A stretch of 64,000 bases of DNA from Sophora flavescens (Eukaryota > Streptophyta > Magnoliopsida > Fabales > Fabaceae): positions 158,120,811 to 158,184,810 of the forward strand of contig CM061068.1 of assembly GCA_030762895.1 (NCBI GenBank). Reading direction: 5' to 3'. The position numbers and the translations under genes were made by a program. Below the pieces are notes generated by a model. It saw only the letters and a program-made list of their open reading frames with translations, did not search any database and was not told the origin of the DNA. Positions within the stretch are counted from its first letter, which is position 1; each line of letters begins with the position of its first letter. Positions 56,261-64,000 of this stretch are shown here, in pieces.

Positions 56261-57330
56261 ATTCATTGTGATGCCATCATCTTAACAAGAAAGGTCTCAA
56301 ACATCAAGTTATCTTTTTTTCACTGTACTCGACTAACTCTGACATCCTTATATGAATCTGATACCCATCCTCGTGACTCATGAGATAGGTCACACGTCAA
56401 TGACGTTTTGAAAAGATACAGGGTAAAATTGATCAAAAGTGGTAAGTTCTATAGAACTAGGATAAGACAAACTCTTAAGGATTTAAGAAAAGGAATCTTT
56501 AAGAAAGAAAACTTTCTATACTTTACCTTCACAAGAAAGCAAAAAGAGAAATTTTACCAAACACAAAATAAAGGAATATTCGACATGTAAAAAGTGTCTT
56601 TACTAGGTTCGTGGGTGTAAAAATACAGGGCCATTACATGTTTACAATCATGACTCTAATAAAGTTCCTCCTTCCATGAGAATTTCCTCTGGATAGGAAA
56701 TCAAAAGATGTACAGTTTCTAACATCAAGAGGATTCAACATACTACAAGATATTCGTCAAAGGATGATTTGACAGGGAATTAACCTGACCCAAAAATTTA
56801 AAATGGATCACTTCTACTAAGAATAAAAGTGATTAGAGTAAGTTCCATCAAGAAATTTCTATTATCAACAAGTCATCTGTACTACAACTCAAGAAATAGT
56901 CATAACAGATTTTTCAATGAAATACTAAAATATGAAGGCCAAATGGATACCATCCAATCAATACACTCAAATGTCTAATACCCTGAGGGTTACTTAGAAG
57001 TGAGTATAAATTCTTACATACAAGGAAATCCATTAGAATAGTTTGAAATCACAGACTAACATAACTGAGGTATGAGTCCTGATAGATTTTAAATCAAAGT
57101 CAGAAAAGTCAGTTTTTGACACATACAAAATTGATTACTATGATTGTTTAATACAACCATAGGAAATCGAGGGACAATTGTTTCCAACAATACAGTACAG
57201 TTAAGAGTTTCTTAATCATGAGACACTCACCTAAGGTTGAAAATTCAATTTGATTCGCCTTGGTTCCAACAAACACACAGGTCTTTCCAGACACGCTTAG
57301 TAAGGTCACCATGAATCAACGGTGCAAAAA
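56261..57330 (-). other. Degraded pol middle
   Basis: Lies between the reverse transcriptase and integrase relics, where RNase H would be expected. I can find no motif I would defend. The 60-codon plus-strand frame at 56408 is Lys-rich and unrelated. Confidence 0.4.
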
Positions 57331-57780
57331 TCTTTAATAGGTCCTCACTCCAATCGGGTGATAACTCTTCCTCAAGTCGATCTTTGAGTAGACAACAACT
57401 CCTCGCAATTGATCTATCAAATCAACTACGCACGACAGAGAATACTTGTTCATAATCGTCACTTTGTTGAGTTTTCAGAAATCTACATGGAGTCTCGAAC
57501 CTTCACACAACATTGGTGCATTCCTACGGAAAACACTCGATCTAACAAACTGTTTAGACCACCGATCTTTCAGTTGAATCGAGTCGTCTAACTCGATTAA
57601 CTTTGTAGGCGACATCCTACACATGGAGATTAGAAATTGGACCGAATCTAGAAACTAGATCGATCGAAAATCAATATCCTTTGCTAACAGCAAACCTAGA
57701 ACATTTCCAGAGAGAACTCCTGGAAAATCCTTTACAATAGGCACACTATTCAAATGACTGACAAAATCCAAAAGGATAAC
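57331..57780 (-). pseudogene. Reverse transcriptase relic
   Basis: The minus strand reads PIVKDFPGVLSGNVLGL (start of the RT region), FIRRSVFRRNAPM, KLNKVTIMNKYSLSCVVDLI, then DQLRGVVVYSKIDLRKSYHP, the block around motif A (usual YSKIDLRSGYHQI). Motif A's Asp survives, but a stop precedes KLNK and the frame shifts before it. Motifs with YVDD are not found. Only about 200 bases separate it from the primer site, so gag and protease are deleted. Confidence 0.8.
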
Positions 57781-57985
57781 CGAATGTGTCACACGTGGGC
57801 CAAAGCACAATTTACAAGTCATGGGTACAAGTCAAAACTCGTATAACCCATCAAGATAAAAATACATACTTATAATCCAACACACATTGTTTCGACAAGG
57901 AAACAATTCAAACAAGATCCAACCAGAGATCACACAACAAAAACATAACAGCCCTATTTCCCAAGGTTCACGAAAGACTCGACCA

Positions 57986-57997
57986 GCTCTGATACCA
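57986..57997 (-). promoter_or_regulatory. Primer binding site, initiator-Met tRNA type
   Basis: TGGTATCAGAGC on the minus strand, four bases from the LTR. Confidence 0.9.
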
Positions 57998-58001
57998 CTA
58001 A

Positions 58002-61000
58002 TGCAACACCCCCCTTTGGGTGCTACATGGTTAACACGTTGCAGAAAATAAAACTTAAAACAGTAGCTGGTTGCTTTCGAAAAATAATATTTTCTAGTTA
58101 CTTATCCTTATTCAAAAATGGTAATAATTTTTTTCTTCTTTTTCCTTTCTCCATACAAACCAACGTCATAAATATACACATCATCATACTTATACATCAT
58201 GACCTTCATAACAACATGTCATTTCCAAAGCCATAACATTGGGAAATAAAAACATAACCATAACTCAAGAAAAAATGGCTCTCAGCAGCCGGGTATAAAG
58301 ACTACCGTTAGTAGGGTATAAAACAACCTAATATCTTAATTGAGCTGGTCACTCTAACCCACATCTACTGGGAAGACTCCCGAATTCCTCCCTAAAAACA
58401 AAGGTCTCTTCCATTTTCATGACTAAGGTACTAAAGTACAACAGGGAACTCCTCTACAATGTCTGTACTCGCGTTCCACGGTACAACAACAAAACCAAAA
58501 CAAGAAGACATATATATTGCAAAGGTGAGATATCGACCAATGAGTTTCATCGTGATAACTACATGCGGGACACACAAACAACAACAGCATGTACACATAT
58601 GCACTTCACATAAATTCTCAGAATAAACAAGATATTCTATATAAACAATGGGATTCATACCCGACAGTCATTACAATTTATAAAATTACATGACATTTCA
58701 ACATCCACCATTAAATCTTAATATTTGTTCTCTTTACTTTTCTTTTCGTTCATTTATTTCTTTATCGAGGCTTGCCGCTCACGATTATTCTTACTTAGAC
58801 ATCAAAATCATTCATTCTCAACATAGGACACGCGGTCACATGTGCCAATTGGGGCTTTAACCCACAACATACAGGACACGAAGTCAAATGTGTCAACTGG
58901 GACTCTAACCCACGACACACAATACAAAGATTCAACTGTGCAACCTGGGACTCTAACCCATGACACACACAACAGAGATTCAATTGTGTGACTTGAGACT
59001 CTAACCCACAACACATCGAACAGATATTCAAATGTATTACCTGGGACTCTAACCCACAACACACCGAACATAGATTCAAATGTTTTAACTGGGACTCTAA
59101 CCCGCAACACACAGAACACGGATTCAACTGTGCCAACTGGGACTCTAACCCATGACACATTAACAACATATTCCAATGTGCCAATTGCGACTTTAACCCA
59201 TGAAACATAGGACACGGATTCAACTGTGCCGAATGGACTTTAACCCGCGACACCCAGGACTTTAACCAACATACTTACTCATAGGAACACTAGCCCGTCG
59301 TTTCAGTTATCTAGGTCCTCACAACTTCCACCTTTAACACAGTTTTCGTTATGTGAAAAACAACTATTCAAAATAAACTCCGAAACTTATCCAAGATTTT
59401 CTAAAATGTTTTCCTTGACATAAAACTCCTTTGCAGAAAAATCTTTTTCGATGAAATTCGTTTATAAAACGTGAAATCACCCAGAAATACAACTTTTCTC
59501 AAATTTCCTTCTCTTTTGAAATAACTTTTTTCGACACACATCAAATTTTTGGAAAATCATTTCTAACCCATTTCTATCCAAAATAATAATATTGGTCCTC
59601 ATAGTTTTTGCCGTAAAATACTTTTCTAAATTATTTTTCATTTAGAAATAAAGTCATTTATAAGTCAAATGATTTTCTCTTTTATAAAAAGTTATTCACC
59701 ATCAATGTTAAAATATATTTGATACTTTATTTCTTGTAAAAATTTTCATCTTTTTTTTGAATTTATTTTGAAAAAGATAGCGTAAATGAAATATTTTCAT
59801 GATTTCGTCATCGCTATTACTCATTAATCACTCATTCACCAAAATATCATCAAATATTATTATTTTCAATATTTTCTTCCAGTTCCATAAATCAAAACCC
59901 TCATGTTTCTCCTCAAACTTTTAAAGTTTTATCCTTACTTATCATTGAGTACTGACCATCATCAGGCTTTCCATCAATCAATCAACCAAACAGATAATCT
60001 ATACATCATAGATATAACCATGCTTTAACAGAAAACATTAAAAACCACATAACAGTCATATAACAATTTAATTTAATACCACACATCACAACAAATAAAA
60101 TCACATACGACACACAGATAACATGTAGCTATCAAAACCCCTCAGGTAAACTCCCTTTACCTTTGTAGACCAGAAAAAGATCCTTTCCTTGATGAATTTA
60201 ACTGTGAGCTTCCTTTCACAACGGCTGCTCAAAACCCCACTCGGCGTTCCGGTTTCCTCTAAATAGCTCCTGTCAACTCCAGAAAAATATAAAACATGTT
60301 TCCCCCAAGCAACCACAACCACGACAACATCCCGGAAAGGGAAAACATTTCCAAAAATCTGACAAATCTAACAGTCAATCATTCATCATCAAACACTTAC
60401 TCTAAGTTGATTTAAACACCAAATTTCACAAAATAGAACCAACTTCAATAAAAATCATATTTGGGAAAATAGTGTTCATCACCAAAAATTGTGGAAAATT
60501 GATTTGATTATAGAATTGTGAAATTAGTTTGTCAGAACATAAATTAACAATCCCAATTACATAGATACATAGTTAATTTCAAAAAAACATAACCAATTTC
60601 AAATAAAATCAAATTAGGACTTTGGGGTTCATAACATATATTGGGGAAAATTCAATCTAGTCAAAGAACAATGAAATTAGTTTAGGGAAACACTAATTCA
60701 TAGTCCCAATTGCATAAAAACAAGTTTTAATTCCAAATTACAGTATGAAATCAAAGAGCTAGGGTTAGGGTTTTCAAAATCAATTTGGGGTTTTAACAAG
60801 TAGAAGAGATTAGGGGTAAAACACTTACCCAAGGTGAAGAGGAAAGGGTGCAGCGAGCCAACAAAGGGGCAACGACGGTGGCATCACGGCGACGACGGCG
60901 TGGCGGCTCTGAACGATGGTCTAAACCATGGGTTTTTGTGCAGACGCCGTGAGGAAGAAGACGATGACGGTTAGAGGTGGTATGTCATGGCGGCACCAAT

Positions 61001-61821
61001 ACAAACGCAGAAGATGACGACGGTTCCATGGCGGTTCGCGGCTGGGAGCTGCATCGAATGGCGCTGGAGCTTCGCGATAGAGACGCGACGCGAACCGACG
61101 GCAAGTGGCGACGCTCCAGGCAGTTGGACGGTGGCTGTGTTGTGGAGAGAAGAAGGAGAAGGAAATGATGAAGCTTAGAGAGATGGAGATGTTCAGATGG
61201 TGAGGAAGAAAGAAAGTGAAAAAAATAAAGAGGGGCAGGGGTTATGCACGTACGTGTGAAACAGGGGGGAAAAGCATTTTCTTTTATTTTTTCTTTTCTT
61301 TTCTTTAAATGATGATAGGTACATAATTAAGTGGTTAATATTGAGTCTAGAAAAAGAGATTTGTTTTTAACATTTGGATCTAAAAGTAATGAGGGAAAAA
61401 TATATAATTTAAAAATCTCAATTAGAGTAAAGATTGATAGTTGAATTGGTCAACTAAGAAAATAAAGGATCCAAAACTAATCTCCGATTAATTTTAAACC
61501 AACATATTTTAAAACCTAAAATTAAATTGAATAAAATCTAAAAATAAATTTCTTTCAATCATATTATTTAAATTATTTTTCTAAACAAATAATTATAGTG
61601 ACAATAACGTAACATTATTGTCTATCAAGTGTTTATACACTGTAATAATGCAGTGTTAACACACCCAATAAAATATTTTAAATGAGTAAATAAAATTACT
61701 CAAATCAAACCATATAAGAATAAATAATAATAAACATTTAGATACGTAATCACTCCAAATAAATAACATAAACAAATATGTTTTACTGATATTGAAAAAT
61801 AGTAAAAATCGGGGTGTTACA
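58002..61821 (-). repeat. 5' LTR of the 10.6-kb Ty3 element
   Basis: 3820 bp, TG...CA. It carries fewer 48-bp units than the other LTR (58852-59260), an extra block near 59530-59625, and lacks the long GGGGA run. Small open frames at 58795-59253 and 60977-61178 are repeat or leader products. Confidence 0.9.
58852..59260. repeat. 48-bp tandem repeat, sister array
   Basis: About eight copies of the unit seen at 52104-52610. The copy-number difference between the two LTRs shows the array changed after insertion. Confidence 0.92.
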
Positions 61822-61884
61822 GCATGCCCTAGGAACTTAGTAAGGGTTCTACAACCCTTCTGCCCAGAAACAGTATGACCACAC

Positions 61885-62045
61885 TTCATTGAGCACGACC
61901 TTGCTTAATAGGGAGCACGCCCGTGTTCTAGTTTGAAATTCAAAAATGGCGTGCTGCATAAGCACGCCCGTGCTCAATTGGTAGCACGGTCGTGGTTGAC
62001 TGAAAGTTCAGCACGCCCGTACTGAGGGGTAAGCATGCCCATGGT
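61885..62045. repeat. Second GCACGRCCGTGC dyad array of the LTR at 50043
   Basis: GAGCACGACCTTGCTT, GAGCACGCCCGTGTTC, AAGCACGCCCGTGCTC, TAGCACGGTCGTGGTT and CAGCACGCCCGTACTG. Matches the position of 34365-34530 in the sister LTR. Confidence 0.7.
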
Positions 62046-62355
62046 CCCCCTGGACAGAATAGAAACACAAAACACAGAACAGGGGTGTTTCACCTCAAAT
62101 GTTCCTAATAATGAAAGAAGACACCAAACGAAGTACAAACAAGCTAGATAACTTAAAGACGATAATGTACCTTGGTAGCCAAGTGGCCAAGAGGGCCTTG
62201 ATGCTTAATAGTCAAGGTGTTTAGCTCTATTGCTTAAGAGTCAGAGTGTTAATAATTAAAGTGAAAAGATGTTGTTGTTAACGTTGTACCTTGGTAGCCG
62301 AGTGGCCAAGAGGGCCTTGTTAGCCGAGTGGTCAAGGTGTTGTCGATGTTTGAGG

Positions 62356-63031
62356 TGATCAAGACATAGATCTCTAACATTTTAGGATCTTTATTTGATT
62401 TCAATTGCTAAAAATTGAATATCAAACACAAACAAGAACAATTGATATGAAGCTTGATCTTCAAGTGAAGAATCAAGAGAAACCAAAGGAGTAGAAGAGA
62501 ATAACAATTGATATATAAACTAGAAAGTAAATTTCAAGAAGTAAATGACAAGAATTAAAGAGCAAGAATTAAAGAAAAAAAATAGAAAATGGAAGAGGTG
62601 GAGAAGAGGAGGGAAGACGCCACAAAGTCATTCTTCTTGGAGAAGAAGTTTGAATTTGATAAGCCAAAGGAAGATTCACCATTTGAATATGGAAATTCAA
62701 GAAAAGAATCAATGGTTCAACTCAAGAACCAAGAAGAGGAGACTATCGACTCTCTCTAGCAATCTCAAGTGTGAGAAAACTCAATTGTATTAAAACTTGA
62801 AAAATGATTTACATAAAGCCTATTTATAGGCTCATCCTACTTAAGGTGCAAGCTAGACTAACTAGAAGTGCAAGCTATTCTAACTTATGATGCAAGTAGC
62901 ACCCTTTACCTCATCCACCCAAGTTTGGGCTTTGTTTTGAGCCTAATGCCTCCTACTATTATGCTATGACCCAATAGGCCCAAAACCTAAACTAGTCCTA
63001 AGTGTTTTTTGAATAAGCACTTTTCATTACA
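62356..63031 (-). repeat. 3' LTR of a Ty3 element running off the window
   Basis: Sense start probably TGTAATGAAAAGTGC at 63031, preceded by the purine-rich AGAGTAGAGTTGA; sense end TCTTGATCA at 62356. TATA box CTATAAATAGG at about 62820-62830, followed by a CT-rich leader. About 676 bp. The purine tract and inner edge are my choice; an edge at 63075 is possible. The Lys-rich plus frame at 62545 is antisense to the leader. Confidence 0.65.
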
Positions 63032-63117
63032 TCAACTCTACTCTATACAAGGTTCCAAGTTCCTACCTTTATTACATGAAGTCTAATCTAAACAAGGGTC
63101 CTAGGTCCTATCCCTAA

Positions 63118-64000
63118 CTAGGTGGTCAATGGCTCAATGCATAAGAGGTTCAAGATGAAGCCATCTTCATAAGGTTGCCTATGAGTCAAGTGATTGACCA
63201 CCACCTTCTTCAATGTGTCTTGGACTCTTCTAAGCCTTGCCCTCGTCATGGGTCCATGTAAGTCTTCAATTCTAGGTCCTTGGCTTTGTGTGTCCATGCT
63301 CATATCATCCCCTCCTTCTTGAAGCACATTCGTCCATGAATTGTGTTGATCATCATCTGTGTCATTTTCAAAAAGACTGAGATCAGACACATTAAACGTG
63401 GCACTCACTTTATAATCACCAGGGAGATCTATTTTATATGCATTATCATTTATTTTCTCTAATACTTGGAAAGGTCCATCACCCCTTGGTAGGAGTTTGG
63501 ACATCCTTTGTAAAGGCAACCTCTTTTTTCTTAAGTGCATCCATACCCAATCATCCGGTTTGAGTAACACTTGTTTTCTTCCCTTATTTACTTGCCTTGC
63601 ATTGTGCTCCCCTTGTTTTTCAAGATTTAATTTCACTTGTTCATGGAGCTTTTTAACAAATTCTTCCTTGGCAAGCCCATCTTGATGCAACAAAGATTGG
63701 TCAATTGGTATTGGAAGCAAATCAAGTGGGGTTTATGGATTAAAACCATAGACTATCTCAAAAGGGGAGTGCTTAGTAGTAGAATTTTGCACACGGTTGT
63801 ATGCAAACTCAATGAAAGGTAAGCACTCTTCCCAAGACTTTAGGTTTTTCTTGAGGATGGTTCTTAGAAGAGTAGAAAGAGTCCTATGAACCACCTCGGT
63901 TTGCCCATCTGTTTGTGGGTGGCAAGTAGTCGAAAATAGTAATTTAGTTCCAAGCTTACCCCACAAAGTTCTCCAAAAGTGACTTAGGAACTTTGTATCT
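63118..64000 (-). pseudogene. pol: Ty3/gypsy integrase C-terminal part, one stop
   Basis: The minus-strand frame enters at the window edge: FWRTLWGKLGTKLLFSTTCH, PQTDGQTEVVHRTL (its Glu is the third residue of the D,D-35-E triad), PFIEFAYNRVQNSTTKHSPF, then TAA at 63733 in FNP*TPLDLLP. The same frame continues with KQGEHNARQVNKGRKQVL, the GPF module RGDGPFQVLEKINDNAYKID, KVSATFNVSDLSLF, and a tail with GPMTRARLRRVQDTL, ending at 63118. I see no chromodomain. It is the least decayed pol sequence here, with a single nonsense codon and no shift. The first two catalytic residues and the reverse transcriptase lie beyond the window. Confidence 0.88.

Larger units (their letters stand above)
51260..61821 (-). 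mobile_element. Ty3/gypsy element with decayed pol, 3.8-kb LTRs
   Basis: 10,562 bp with exact duplications GCATG (51255-51259 and 61822-61826). LTRs are 51260-55105 and 58002-61821; by eye they are about 97-98% alike in several long stretches, so the insertion is fairly recent. The primer site TGGTATCAGAGC lies at 57986-57997 (minus). The internal region is only 2.9 kb: gag and protease are absent and pol is a relic. Despite the recent insertion, its pol is full of stops. It must have been moved by another element's proteins, already dead. Confidence 0.92.
50043..62355 (+). repeat. 3' LTR (family B), split by a 10.6-kb Ty3 element
   Basis: Pieces 50043-51259 and 61822-62355. Starts TGTAACACCCCGTTTTAG. 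A dyad array lies at 50168-50360 and TATAAATAG at 50370. The second piece has the downstream dyad array (61885-62045) and the GGTAGCCNAGTGGCCAAGAGGGCC repeat. It is cut at 62356 by the next element, whose other end is outside the window. Same family as 33146-41203. Confidence 0.85.

Noticed and set aside
62170..62340. tRNA-like TAGCCGAGTGG (A-box consensus) in the LTR repeat
   Set aside because: No B box or cloverleaf follows; it is an internal LTR repeat.
62545..62793. Lys/Arg-rich 82-codon plus-strand frame
   Set aside because: Antisense to the CT-rich leader of the minus-strand LTR at 62356-63031.

Overview
This window is a transposon-dense stretch of a flowering-plant nuclear genome. The evidence is intron-type host sequence, plant Ty3/gypsy, Ty1/copia, Athila/Tat-type, CACTA, Mutator-like and SINE elements, initiator-Met and Asp tRNA primer sites, and one calmodulin-like gene of the plant CML42/43 type. 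A legume is my best guess from the look of the repeat families, but nothing here proves it. There are no operons, tRNA genes or rRNA genes.

Layout. 1-6156: minus-strand Ty3 element, cut by the window edge, with an intact gag and no pol (PBS and 5' LTR seen). 6157-7402: older LTR scraps. 7952-8750: three related MITEs. 9293-9808: the only convincing intact host gene (EF-hand protein). 9888-10799: Mutator-like element with perfect 9-bp target duplications and a GC-rich interior. 11500-11871 and 24521-24720: two halves of one RNase H domain, split by an Athila/Tat-type element (11872-24520). That element keeps a decayed gag-protease and is itself interrupted by a CACTA element (16764-21954) carrying a Ulp1-like exon. 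25109-31424: second CACTA element with a broken TNP2-type transposase. 33068-41320: candidate last two exons of a host gene whose short intron holds an approximately 8-kb, three-deep nest of solo LTRs (33146-41203, containing 34759-40248, containing 37705-39154). 41313-49057: gag-only Ty1/copia element on the minus strand, interrupted by a solo LTR (45252-46678). 49122-49309: SINE with 15-bp duplications. 49690-62355: remnant of a Ty3 element whose 3' LTR was split by a 10.6-kb minus-strand Ty3 element (51260-61821). 62356-64000: start of another minus-strand Ty3 element with a nearly open integrase end.

Two themes run through the window. First, most retroelements here kept gag (sometimes protease) and lost reverse transcriptase and integrase, so they are non-autonomous or dead. 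Second, several unrelated elements carry arrays of imperfect palindromes directly upstream of a TATA box. The Athila-type LTRs and the promoter of the class II CACTA transposase share the same two-part module built on CACGGCCGTG. A Ty3 LTR family carries GCACGRCCGTGC dyads with the same core, a solo LTR carries TCGCGA dyads, and the copia LTR carries TACACATGTGTA dyads. This shared promoter architecture is the most unusual thing I see.

All alignments were done by eye, so coordinates of LTR ends without a target duplication are approximate.
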